A model generated the notes under the pieces. The model did no database searches and was not told the DNA's origin. It saw only the letters and a list, made by a program, of their open reading frames with translations. Source: an uncultured Ruminococcus sp. (GTDB lineage Bacteria > Bacillota > Clostridia > UBA1212 > UBA1255). From it: DNA of 6,404 nucleotides. The stretch covers positions 1 to 6,404 of the forward strand of contig CACZOW010000249.1 of assembly GCA_902782885.1 (NCBI GenBank), written 5' to 3'. Both the position numbers and the translations under genes were made by a program. Shown one piece after another: positions 1 to 5,804 of this stretch. Numbering within the stretch: the first letter of the stretch is position 1; each line of letters starts with the position of its first letter.

Positions 1-8
1 GCGTTTCA

Positions 9-1004
9 CTAACCGTCAGATATATTATCCTCTTCGCGTGATTCTGTCAACTGTTCCGCGCCGCGGCGGTATTTGCGCTGCTTCCTGATGCGGCGCACGA
101 TCCACAATGTGAGCAGAGCCGCCACCGTCAGGCCGATGACAATGAAATTGACCAGCCGGATCCCGGTGGCCCAGCGAAGCGAGCGTTCCTGCTTTGCGCC
201 GGTCTCGACAATAAAATTGACGTTGGAGGCGCCGATATATCCGGAACGGTTGAAATTGAACATGTACGAGATCAGGTGAGATTCGTATGCCAGCACGTCC
301 GCGGTCTCGCCTTCCGCGTCCGGTGCGCGATAATAAAAGACCTGCATGAATTCCGGCGGCACTTTGAGTCCTCCGCGGAGCGTGTTCAGCAGATCGTATG
401 CCAGGTTCTTGTAGGGTTCGAAGGCAATACGGCCGCCGCGCAGCGTGGCCTCGAGTTCCACGGTCCCGCCGAAATCCGTGAGGAGCCGGGCAATATCGTA
501 ACCGCCGTCTGTAAGGTACGCGCCCTCTGAGGCCTCCGGCACGCGAATAGAGGCGTTTATTTCCAGAGCGGACTGTTTATCCTCCGCGGACCAGTTGGCG
601 GCAAAATACTGCTTTATATACGCGTCTACGGCCGCTTCCGCGCCGCGGCTGCACAGGAACTCGTCAAAATATCCGTCGTACCGAACTTTAAAGCGTTTGC
701 AGGTCATTTTGAAGGTGCCCCGCCCGCAGTCACACTCGTATGTGTAACGTTCCCGCAGCTGGTCATAGCCGGTAAAGCGGACGGTGAACTCCCCCGCTTC
801 CGCGCCGTAGTGCTTTCTCAGGTACGACTTTACGGCAGCGCGGTCGGCAAACTCCGCAGCGCTGCTGCCTATGGATTCCAGATATAAAAAGAGCGTGCAC
901 AGTACCAGAAGCGCCAAAAAGACAACGAGCAGCACACGCAGGGTGTGCCGCTTGTTGTCTTCGTTGGCAGAAACCGGCTTAGCCGTGTTGACGCTGCTCA
1001 GCAT
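9..1004 (-). CDS. Two-TM membrane protein of unknown function, coupled to tpiA
   Basis: I do not recognise this 331-residue protein. It has a short charged N-terminus (1-20), a first hydrophobic helix at about 21-43 (LRVLLVVFLALLVLCTLFLY), a soluble region 45-280, a second helix at about 282-304 (IRLVNFIVIGLTVAALL), and a very basic then acidic tail (RRIRKQRKYRR). The basic residues after helix 2 predict both ends in the cytoplasm and the central region outside. That region has four cysteines (C91, C93, C102, C118), which could form disulfides, and a motif RYDGYF at 108-113. The first part (about 55-135) faintly recalls YfjL/DUF-type Firmicutes exported domains with a YDxYF element; this is a weak impression only. 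The ATG lies inside the tpiA end (ATGCTGA, 7-nt overlap) and no Shine-Dalgarno is at normal distance, so translation is probably coupled to tpiA. The stop is TAG near the window edge, so the operon end is not seen. Confidence 0.85.
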   Translation of the reverse strand: MLSSVNTAKPVSANEDNKRHTLRVLLVVFLALLVLCTLFLYLESIGSSAAEFADRAAVKSYLRKHYGAEAGEFTVRFTGYDQLRERYTYECDCGRGTFKMTCKRFKVRYDGYFDEFLCSRGAEAAVDAYIKQYFAANWSAEDKQSALEINASIRVPEASEGAYLTDGGYDIARLLTDFGGTVELEATLRGGRIAFEPYKNLAYDLLNTLRGGLKVPPEFMQVFYYRAPDAEGETADVLAYESHLISYMFNFNRSGYIGASNVNFIVETGAKQERSLRWATGIRLVNFIVIGLTVAALLTLWIVRRIRKQRKYRRGAEQLTESREEDNISDG

Positions 1005-1750
1005 GTGGCGATCGTTGCGAAGTCCTGAAGCTTCAGGCTGGCGCCGCCCACAAGGCCGCCGTCGATATCTTCCATGCCGAAGAGTTCCGCTGCGTTGTCC
1101 GCCTTAACGCTGCCGCCGTACTGGATGCGCACCGCGGAAGCGTACTGTCTGCCGTAGAGTTCTTTTACGGTATCGCGGATGATGCCGCATACTTCTTCAG
1201 CCTGCGCCGAGGTGGCGGTGCGGCCGGTGCCGATGGCCCAGATAGGCTCATACGCGATAACGGCTTTGCTGACCTGCTGCGCGGTGATGCCGACGAGCGC
1301 GGCTTTGACCTGGTAGCGCACCAGTTCCGCGGTCAGACCGGCGTCGCGCTGTGCCAGCGACTCGCCCACGCAGATGATGGGTTTAAGGCCGTAACCGAAC
1401 GCGGCGTGAACTTTTTTGTTCACGGTCTCATCCGTTTCGCCGAAATACTGGCGGCGTTCCGAATGGCCGATGATAACGTACTTAACGCCCATATCCCTGA
1501 GCATCTCGCCGGAGATCTCACCGGTATACGCGCCTTTCTCCTCAAAGTGCATATTCTGCGCAGCGATTTTGATGCGGCTGCCGCGGGCTGCGGTGATGGC
1601 GGTCTGGATAGCGGTAAAAGGCACTGCACATACAACTTCGTTCCGGCTGGATTTGACTAACGGTTTAAGTGACTTGATAAACTTCGAGGCCTCGGAGGGC
1701 GTCTTATTCATTTTCCAGTTGCCGGCAATGATTCTTTTTCTCTTGCTCAT
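998..1750 (-). CDS. tpiA: Triosephosphate isomerase
   Basis: Cytoplasmic TIM-barrel enzyme that interconverts dihydroxyacetone phosphate and glyceraldehyde 3-phosphate in glycolysis and gluconeogenesis. At 250 residues it has the usual bacterial length and looks complete. Visible signatures are AGNWKMNKT (N11 and K13, substrate binding), IIGHSERR with the electrophilic His96, the catalytic Glu168 in AYEPIWAIGTG, the flexible phosphate-gripping loop 6 that follows (about 169-180), and YGGSVK (211-216) for phosphate binding. The start is fixed by AAGGAG at 1759-1764, 8 nt upstream of the ATG. It follows pgk in the same direction with a 105-bp gap lacking a clear promoter or U-tract terminator, so co-transcription with pgk is likely. 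The gene for the membrane protein starts within its last codons. The order pgk-tpiA is typical of Firmicutes glycolytic operons; gap, gpmI and eno are not in the window. Nothing in the active site is missing. Confidence 0.98.
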   Translation of the reverse strand: MSKRKRIIAGNWKMNKTPSEASKFIKSLKPLVKSSRNEVVCAVPFTAIQTAITAARGSRIKIAAQNMHFEEKGAYTGEISGEMLRDMGVKYVIIGHSERRQYFGETDETVNKKVHAAFGYGLKPIICVGESLAQRDAGLTAELVRYQVKAALVGITAQQVSKAVIAYEPIWAIGTGRTATSAQAEEVCGIIRDTVKELYGRQYASAVRIQYGGSVKADNAAELFGMEDIDGGLVGGASLKLQDFATIATC

Positions 1751-1804
1751 AATAACTACTCCTTATTCATATTAATTTTATTTGATGCATTACGGCACTG
1801 CAGG

Positions 1805-1828
1805 CGCACGGGCTTGTCCGCGCGTGCG
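1805..1828 (-). repeat. Intergenic hairpin between pgk and tpiA
   Basis: A perfect 6-bp inverted repeat, CGCACG (1805-1810) and CGTGCG (1823-1828), with a 12-nt loop, lies in the 105-bp gap between pgk and tpiA. No T-tract follows it on the minus strand, so it does not look like an intrinsic terminator. It could be an mRNA processing or stability element, or chance in a GC-rich spacer. The rest of the gap is AT-rich just before the tpiA ribosome binding site and holds no convincing -35/-10 pair. Confidence 0.35.
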
Positions 1829-1855
1829 TCTGATTTCGCCGTCAGAAAAAAGTGC

Positions 1856-3061
1856 TCATTTATCTTCAAGGCACGCGATACCGGGAAGGACCTTGCCCTC
1901 GAGGAATTCGAGAGAAGCGCCGCCGCCGGTAGAAATATGAGTGATGGTGTGAGCGAAACCGAGTTTCTCGATCGCCGCCGCGGAGTCTCCGCCGCCTACG
2001 ATCGTGATAGCGTCCGTATGAGAGAGCGCTTCGGCCACCGCGATCGTGCCGCGTGCCAGCGCCGGGTTCTCGGTAACGCCCATAGGTCCGTTCCAGACCA
2101 CGGTCTTGGCGTTTTTCACCGCTTCGGAGAAGATCTTGTCGGTCTTGGGACCGATGTCAAGGCCCATCATATCGTCGGGGATAGCGTCAATGCTCACAGT
2201 AACGGTCTCGATCGGCGCGTTTACGGGATCCGGGAAACCGGCGGTGCAGACGCAGTCGACGGGCAGCAGGATCTTAACGCCCGCGGCTTCGGCTTTCGCC
2301 ATCATATCGCGGCAGTAGTCGATCTTGCTTTCGTCAACGAGGGATTTACCCACTTTGTAGCCCTGCGCGGCCAGGAACGTGAACGCCATGCCGCCGCCGA
2401 CGATAAGGGTATCCGCTTTTTTGATCAGGTTCTCGATAACGCTGAGTTTGTCGGCGACCTTCGCACCGCCCAGGATCGTAACGAACGGTCTGTCGGGATT
2501 CTCCAGCGCTTTGCCCATGATGCTGATCTCTTTTTCGATAAGCATACCGGAAACGGCAGGCAGATAGTCGGCAATACCGGCAGTCGTGGCATGCGCTCTG
2601 TGCGCGGTGCCGAACGCGTCGTTGACGAAGATCTCCGCGAAGCTGGCCAGTTTTCTGGCAAACTCGGGATCATTCTTCTCCTCTTCCGCATGGAAGCGGG
2701 CATTCTCCAGCATCAGCACTTCGCCGTCTTTCAGCGCGGCGACTTTGGCCTCGGCATCCGGACCGACAACGTCGGCAGCCTGGATCACCGGTCTGCCCAG
2801 CAGTTCGGCAAGACGCGCGGACGCGGGCGCCATGGAGTATTTGGGGTTGAACTGGCCCTTCGGTCTGCCCAGGTGGGAAACAAGTATAGTTTTAGCGTTG
2901 TGGTCAACGAGATATTTAATAGTGGGAAGGGCGCCTTTGATACGCTTGTCGTCGGTTATTCTGCCTTCTGCGTCGAACGGAACGTTGAAGTCTACGCGGA
3001 CAATTACTTTCTTGCCGGCGACGTCGATGTCCTCTACGCTCTTCTTGTTATACATACTCAT
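1856..3061 (-). CDS. pgk: Phosphoglycerate kinase
   Basis: Cytoplasmic glycolytic enzyme that transfers phosphate from 1,3-bisphosphoglycerate to ADP, giving ATP and 3-phosphoglycerate. With the chosen start it is 401 residues, close to the family norm of about 390-415. Visible signatures are VRVDFNVP (21-28), R40, SHLGRP (62-67) and ENARFH (119-124) of the N-terminal substrate domain. The C-terminal nucleotide domain shows GGAKVADK (198-205, with K201), WNGPMGV (323-329), GGGDS (356-360) and HISTGGGASLEFLEG (375-389). An in-frame ATG further up would add 14 residues (MAVNTILLLRSVHS). I rejected it because AAGGAG at 3072-3077 sits 10 nt before the ATG ending at 3061 and the extra residues do not resemble Pgk. 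Another ATG two codons later is a less well spaced alternative. A perfect sigma-A promoter lies about 80 bp upstream, so pgk heads the pgk-tpiA-membrane protein operon. Confidence 0.98.
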   Translation of the reverse strand: MSMYNKKSVEDIDVAGKKVIVRVDFNVPFDAEGRITDDKRIKGALPTIKYLVDHNAKTILVSHLGRPKGQFNPKYSMAPASARLAELLGRPVIQAADVVGPDAEAKVAALKDGEVLMLENARFHAEEEKNDPEFARKLASFAEIFVNDAFGTAHRAHATTAGIADYLPAVSGMLIEKEISIMGKALENPDRPFVTILGGAKVADKLSVIENLIKKADTLIVGGGMAFTFLAAQGYKVGKSLVDESKIDYCRDMMAKAEAAGVKILLPVDCVCTAGFPDPVNAPIETVTVSIDAIPDDMMGLDIGPKTDKIFSEAVKNAKTVVWNGPMGVTENPALARGTIAVAEALSHTDAITIVGGGDSAAAIEKLGFAHTITHISTGGGASLEFLEGKVLPGIACLEDK

Positions 3062-3071
3062 AGAATGCACA

Positions 3072-3077
3072 CTCCTT
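3072..3077 (-). promoter_or_regulatory. pgk ribosome binding site (decides the start)
   Basis: AAGGAG on the minus strand (CTCCTT on the plus strand), 10 nt before the ATG at 3059-3061. It would lie inside the coding region if translation began at the upstream in-frame ATG at 3101-3103. It therefore supports the shorter, 401-residue Pgk. Confidence 0.85.
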
Positions 3078-3107
3078 AGCAATAATATTGTGTTTACGGC
3101 CAATTTT

Positions 3108-3134
3108 CCGGTGAAACCGGCATTTATCGTGCCG
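3108..3134 (-). promoter_or_regulatory. Paired overlapping hairpins in the pgk leader
   Basis: Two short inverted repeats lie in the pgk 5' leader. In transcript order, CGGCA/TGCCG occupies 3134-3118 with a 7-nt loop, and CCGGT/ACCGG occupies 3120-3108 with a 3-nt loop. They share bases 3118-3120, so they cannot both form fully. The first begins almost exactly at the transcription start expected from the promoter (about 3135), a position typical of stabilising 5' hairpins. The stems are only 5 bp, so any regulatory role is inference. Confidence 0.4.
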
Positions 3135-3141
3135 AAAATGT

Positions 3142-3170
3142 ATTATACATAATAAAAAATATGATGTCAA
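3142..3170 (-). promoter_or_regulatory. Perfect sigma-A promoter of the pgk operon
   Basis: The minus strand reads TTGACA (3165-3170), a 17-bp AT-rich spacer (3148-3164), and TATAAT (3142-3147). Both hexamers match consensus exactly at the optimal spacing. The expected transcription start is near 3135, giving a leader of about 75 nt before the pgk start codon. This fits strong, housekeeping expression of glycolytic genes. The -10 sits in a 13-bp palindrome (3138-3150). Confidence 0.92.
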
Positions 3171-3176
3171 GCCGAA

Positions 3177-3189
3177 AAACGCGCCGTTT
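3177..3189 (-). terminator. Weak terminator-like hairpin after the lipoprotein gene
   Basis: Twelve nucleotides downstream of the lipoprotein stop, the minus strand reads AAACG-GCG-CGTTT followed by two more T residues. This is a 5-bp stem whose own 3' arm supplies most of the T-run. It is much weaker than the terminator at 5556-5585 and may allow read-through into pgk. No better terminator is visible before the pgk promoter. Confidence 0.35.
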
Positions 3190-3200
3190 GATCAACTTGC

Positions 3201-5477
3201 TCAGTCGCCGTAGCGGTACATCGCGCGGCCGATGGGCGCGGCGTCACCGTTCTTGTAGAAGCTGAAAACGTCGCCTAACGTGTTGTTGTCCGCCCATTTG
3301 AACGCAAAGTCCGCGCTTCCGCTGATCCCCAGCACGGTCTTGGGCACGCTCAGCATCATAAGATCATCCGCGATCCGGATCCGGGCGCTGCCGCAGTCGG
3401 TCACAGTATATGTTTCCGGATCCGCGAGGCGGCCCACGGAGGTCTCTCCTTCCGAGGGCGCACGGTAGTTGATCACATAATCGTAGCCCTTCCAACCGGT
3501 ATTTAGATCCGTAGAGATGTATAACGTCATCCAGCCGGTCTTGTCAAAGTCGTTGGCCTCCGGAGCGGTGATCGCGGCGGCGGTCTTTACGAAGAAGTAT
3601 ATGTTGTCCGCGTCTTCGCATACCTTGGTCTCGACAAAATCGTTGCGGTTGGTGGTGTCGACTTTTCGCTCAAATACCGTATTGTTGCGTTTGATCGCGT
3701 CGCCGGTGTAGTCGCGGTAGTATGCCGAGACGTCGTTCCATTGACCGAAACTGCCGTCGATATCCACGCTGCGCACGTCGCGTCCGGTGCTGCCTGCCGC
3801 GCCTTTATACTGACGGATCAGGGAGATCATCTGCATGTAGTAATCGTCGCCGTATCCGCCTTCCATGGGCTCGATGTCGCGGCTGCAGTTGGGATCGGCG
3901 TTGTCAACGAACCGTATCGGCCGGTTGTTGTCGACAACGGGCTGCCGCTGCGCGATCCACTCGTTCCAGCCCGTGATGAAGATCATCTCGGGATCCTGGG
4001 CAATGGCCCAGCGGAACTGTTCGTCAAAGTTGTATCCGTACAGATACGCGTTCTCGGACTTGTCGTTGCGGCCGTTGTGCCAGCTGCGGGTGCGGTCGTT
4101 GGCGCCGTACCACGCGGTGAAGCTGAACGTGCAGGTGGCGTTGTGCTGCGCCACGGAGACGTTTACTACTTCCTTGCGCCCGTTGAGGCCGTAAACCGCC
4201 TGCGAAGTCATGAGCCGACCGAATTCCATCCACGGGAAGCCGTCGGCGTAGCGGACGTCGTTGGGCCAGACGCTGCGCTTGATGCGGAAGAACGATTTAG
4301 CCTCGGCGCTGAGCACCGAATCGTTGGGGTTGCCGACGATCATCGGCTTGCCGTCCCAGTAGTACCAGATGCTCTGATACTCCGGCTTTGCCTTGTAAAT
4401 TTCCCTGTAGATGGCGTTTATGGTCTGGCCGGACGAAGAGTTGGTGTAGAAGCAGACTTTGGGAACGTCCCACCCCTGATCCTGGTATTCTTTCAGGATG
4501 CTCATCAATGCCAGGGCGTTGTTGGTGTATGTGAAGGCGTTGGTAGCGTCAAAGCACAGGAAATCCACGCCGGCGTCGGTCAACATCTGCACGTGCTTGC
4601 GCATCACCCATTTTTCGCTGGAGGGATAGTAGCCGTACATGGGCTTGCCCCAGAAGTGGAAGGCGCTGACTCCCCCGCCGCCCGCGTTCATCCAGGCGGA
4701 TTCGGACTTTAGAGCGTTCGGATTGCGGGCAACGATCGCCGAATTGTCATACAGTGCCGTTCCGTGGTAGCCGATCCACAGGAAATAGAATATTCCCACC
4801 TGCCGGTCGGTGCGTTCGTTGTTGTCCGCGCTGCCCGGTCTAAGCGTGCGCCCCAGGTCGTCAATTCCCACGCTGTAAGACTGGCGGTATTCCGCAGTGT
4901 TTACGTATCCGTTAGCATCCGGTGTGGGGGCAATAGTCGGTGTGGCCGTGGGCTTCGGCGTTGTAGTAGCCGTCGGTTTCGGCGTCGGTGTTGCCGTCGG
5001 TTTCGGCGTCGGTGTTGCCGTCGGTTTCGGTGTCGGTGTGGCCGTAGGTTTGGGCGTGGGTGTGGGCGTAGGCTTAGGCGTAGGTGTGGCCGTAGGCTTG
5101 GGTGTAGGCGTGGCCGTCGTCTTGGGTGTAGGCGTAGCCGTGGGTTCCGGCGTCGGTGTGGCCGTAGGCTCCGGCGTAGGTGTGGCCGTAGGTTCCGGGG
5201 TCTGTGTAGCCGTGGGTTCCGGTGTCGGTGTGGCAGTGGGCACCGGTGTCGGTGTGGCAGTGGGTTCTTCCGTAGGCGCGGCAGTGGGTCCTTCCGTAAG
5301 TACAGACGTAGGCGCCTCCGTAGGTTCTGCCTTAGGCTCATCCGTGGGCAGCTGGATCACCGCTTCCGTCGGTTCCGCGGTCAATTTTTCCGTTCCGTTC
5401 TCTTTTATACCGCACGCGCACGAAAGCAGCAACGCTGCCAGGTTAAGCGCTATTATAGCTTTTACAGTCTGTTTCAT
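3201..5477 (-). CDS. Lipoprotein with Thr/Pro linker and GH99/GH71-like glycan-active domain
   Basis: A 758-residue, probably membrane-anchored surface protein. Residues 1-20 form a type II signal peptide (MKQTVK, hydrophobic core, lipobox LLSC with Cys20). Residues 30-74 are acidic Thr/Pro-rich, and 75-186 are tandem octapeptides of the TPTPxPTA type. The domain from about 226 to 560 resembles GH99/GH71-like or WbsX-like (beta/alpha)8 proteins: GIFYFLWIGYHG, AGVDFLCFDATN, KVCFYTNSSSGQ, GKPMIVGNP, NVSVAQH, NFDEQFRW, FITGWNEWIA (500-509), SRDIEPMEGGYGDDYY. It probably acts on, or binds, a polysaccharide. Residues 570-758 open with VDIDGSFGQWNDV, typical of CBM9/DOMON-like beta-sandwich modules. 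The start is set by GGAGG (5486-5490) 8 nt before the ATG. An ATG ten codons upstream overlaps the promoter -10 region. GH99 enzymes carry EWxE; here the second Glu is Ala509. Family assignment is from memory of motifs, and the substrate is unknown. Confidence 0.9.
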   Translation of the reverse strand: MKQTVKAIIALNLAALLLSCACGIKENGTEKLTAEPTEAVIQLPTDEPKAEPTEAPTSVLTEGPTAAPTEEPTATPTPVPTATPTPEPTATQTPEPTATPTPEPTATPTPEPTATPTPKTTATPTPKPTATPTPKPTPTPTPKPTATPTPKPTATPTPKPTATPTPKPTATTTPKPTATPTIAPTPDANGYVNTAEYRQSYSVGIDDLGRTLRPGSADNNERTDRQVGIFYFLWIGYHGTALYDNSAIVARNPNALKSESAWMNAGGGGVSAFHFWGKPMYGYYPSSEKWVMRKHVQMLTDAGVDFLCFDATNAFTYTNNALALMSILKEYQDQGWDVPKVCFYTNSSSGQTINAIYREIYKAKPEYQSIWYYWDGKPMIVGNPNDSVLSAEAKSFFRIKRSVWPNDVRYADGFPWMEFGRLMTSQAVYGLNGRKEVVNVSVAQHNATCTFSFTAWYGANDRTRSWHNGRNDKSENAYLYGYNFDEQFRWAIAQDPEMIFITGWNEWIAQRQPVVDNNRPIRFVDNADPNCSRDIEPMEGGYGDDYYMQMISLIRQYKGAAGSTGRDVRSVDIDGSFGQWNDVSAYYRDYTGDAIKRNNTVFERKVDTTNRNDFVETKVCEDADNIYFFVKTAAAITAPEANDFDKTGWMTLYISTDLNTGWKGYDYVINYRAPSEGETSVGRLADPETYTVTDCGSARIRIADDLMMLSVPKTVLGISGSADFAFKWADNNTLGDVFSFYKNGDAAPIGRAMYRYGD
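4944..5255 (-). repeat. 24-bp tandem repeat encoding a Thr/Pro octapeptide linker
   Basis: Thirteen 24-bp units encode octapeptides TPTP-x-PTA (residues 75-178 of the lipoprotein); a degenerate fourteenth, TPTIAPTP, follows to about 4920. The fifth position is Val once, Glu in the next four units, then Lys in the last eight. Two adjacent units (4969-4992 and 4993-5016) are identical in DNA and the next (5017-5040) differs at two bases, which suggests recent copying. Units nearer the signal peptide differ more. The likely role is an extended spacer through the cell wall, and the length probably varies between strains. Confidence 0.95.
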
Positions 5478-5485
5478 TTCACCGA

Positions 5486-5490
5486 CCTCC
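5486..5490 (-). promoter_or_regulatory. Lipoprotein ribosome binding site (decides the start)
   Basis: GGAGG on the minus strand, 8 nt before the ATG at 5475-5477. It lies at the very 5' end of the predicted transcript and downstream of the alternative ATG at 5505-5507, so it supports initiation at MKQTVK. Confidence 0.88.
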
Positions 5491-5497
5491 GCGTGCA

Positions 5498-5526
5498 ATT
5501 CTAACATTCGCCCTCCGCAAAGTCAA
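5498..5526 (-). promoter_or_regulatory. Extended -10 sigma-A promoter of the lipoprotein gene
   Basis: The minus strand reads TTGACT (5521-5526), a 17-bp spacer, and TAGAAT (5498-5503). Each hexamer matches 5 of 6 consensus bases, and TG one base upstream of the -10 (5505-5506) makes it an extended -10. The start of transcription would fall at about 5491-5494, leaving a leader of only about 14-17 nt. It lies 30 bp downstream of the terminator of the peptide gene, so the lipoprotein is independently transcribed. Confidence 0.8.
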
Positions 5527-5555
5527 TCGCCCCGTTTTTTGAACAACTTTTAGAC

Positions 5556-5585
5556 AAAAAAAGAAGGCCGACAAACCGACCTTCT
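5556..5585 (-). terminator. Strong intrinsic terminator of the 37-residue peptide gene
   Basis: On the minus strand, AGAAGGTCG pairs with CGGCCTTCT (9 bp with one G-U pair) around a 6-nt loop, followed by a run of seven T residues at 5562-5556. It begins 23 nt after the peptide stop codon. This is a textbook Rho-independent terminator and closes the short transcript before the lipoprotein promoter. Confidence 0.92.
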
Positions 5586-5608
5586 GTAGTGTCAATCAAA
5601 CTTCAGAC

Positions 5609-5722
5609 TCAGATCTCTTCGTCCTCAGTGGAAAGCCACGGAGTACCGCCCTCGCTGGCAGTGACAACGTCAGCAGCGACAAGCATGATCTCGAGTTCGG
5701 CTCTTTCGTACTCTTTCTTCAT
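5609..5722 (-). CDS. Short 37-residue peptide with ADVVTAS core, unknown function
   Basis: A small gene with its own promoter and terminator. The peptide begins MKKEYERAELEIML, continues VAADVVTASEGG, and ends in TPWLSTEDEEI. It has a charged N-terminus, a short hydrophobic centre (12-20), a Gly-Gly at 25-26 and an acidic C-terminal tail. It has no cysteine, no signal peptide and no clear transmembrane helix. From memory, many gut Clostridia encode similar short predicted peptides (MKKxYExPExE followed by DVITxS); their role is not known to me. The start is chosen from AGGGGG at 5730-5735, 7 nt before this ATG. A longer reading to a GTG at 5798-5800 gives 63 residues but would start at the predicted transcription start with no ribosome binding site, across two hairpins. 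It could be a regulatory, signalling or modified peptide; no partner enzyme or transporter is visible. Confidence 0.75.
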   Translation of the reverse strand: MKKEYERAELEIMLVAADVVTASEGGTPWLSTEDEEI

Positions 5723-5729
5723 AACTTTA

Positions 5730-5735
5730 CCCCCT
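5730..5735 (-). promoter_or_regulatory. Ribosome binding site of the 37-residue peptide
   Basis: AGGGGG on the minus strand, 7 nt before the ATG at 5720-5722. It is a strong purine run directly downstream of a GC-rich hairpin, and it favours the 37-residue product over the longer reading frame. Confidence 0.75.
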
Positions 5736-5742
5736 ATGCTTT

Positions 5743-5760
5743 CCCGCGCATATTCGCGGG
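5743..5760 (-). promoter_or_regulatory. GC-rich hairpin beside the peptide ribosome binding site
   Basis: CCCGCG (5743-5748) and CGCGGG (5755-5760) form a perfect 6-bp GC stem with a 6-nt loop. A further GCT/AGC pairing (5761-5763 with 5738-5740) is possible across a 2-nt bulge. The stem ends 7 nt before the ribosome binding site. It leaves the site single-stranded but close to a fixed structure, as in leaders where translation is tuned or RNA protected. Confidence 0.6.
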
Positions 5761-5774
5761 AGCAAACCTTCAAC

Positions 5775-5800
5775 GTGAAACCGGAATAAAACCAGTTCAC
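5775..5800 (-). promoter_or_regulatory. 5'-terminal hairpin of the peptide transcript
   Basis: On the minus strand GTGAACTGG pairs with CCGGTTTCAC around a 7-nt TTTTATT loop. The helix is 9 bp with one G-U pair and one bulged T. It starts within a few bases of the transcription start predicted from the promoter (about 5798), so the RNA would begin with a hairpin, an arrangement known to slow 5'-end decay. Confidence 0.5.
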
Positions 5801-5804
5801 AGGG

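Noticed and set aside
1751..1855. Separate promoter or terminator between pgk and tpiA
   Set aside because: No spaced -35/-10 pair and no hairpin with a T-run could be found; only a 6-bp hairpin is present.
1814..3079. Long plus-strand open frame (421 codons) opposite pgk
   Set aside because: It is antisense to a full-length, clearly recognised Pgk; the translation is Arg/Asp/Gly-rich without domain features. It is open only because of the codon bias of pgk.
3062..3103. 14-residue N-terminal extension of Pgk
   Set aside because: The strong AAGGAG would be inside the gene and the added residues are unlike Pgk N-termini.
3741..4712. Plus-strand open frame of 323 codons opposite the lipoprotein gene
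   Set aside because: It lies within the conserved glycan-active domain on the other strand and its translation is low-complexity Val/Ala/His-rich; it is a shadow of the real gene.
4944..5255. Possible CRISPR array or intergenic repeat
   Set aside because: Units are directly adjacent 24-mers without spacers and stay in frame inside a coding region.
4764..5553. Plus-strand frames giving Gly/Val or Arg/Cys repeat proteins
   Set aside because: These are the reverse reading of the Thr/Pro tandem repeat. The minus-strand reading has a signal peptide, ribosome binding site and promoter; these do not.
5723..5800. 26-residue N-terminal extension of the small peptide from a GTG
   Set aside because: The GTG coincides with the predicted transcription start, has no ribosome binding site, and the stretch is better explained as a structured leader.
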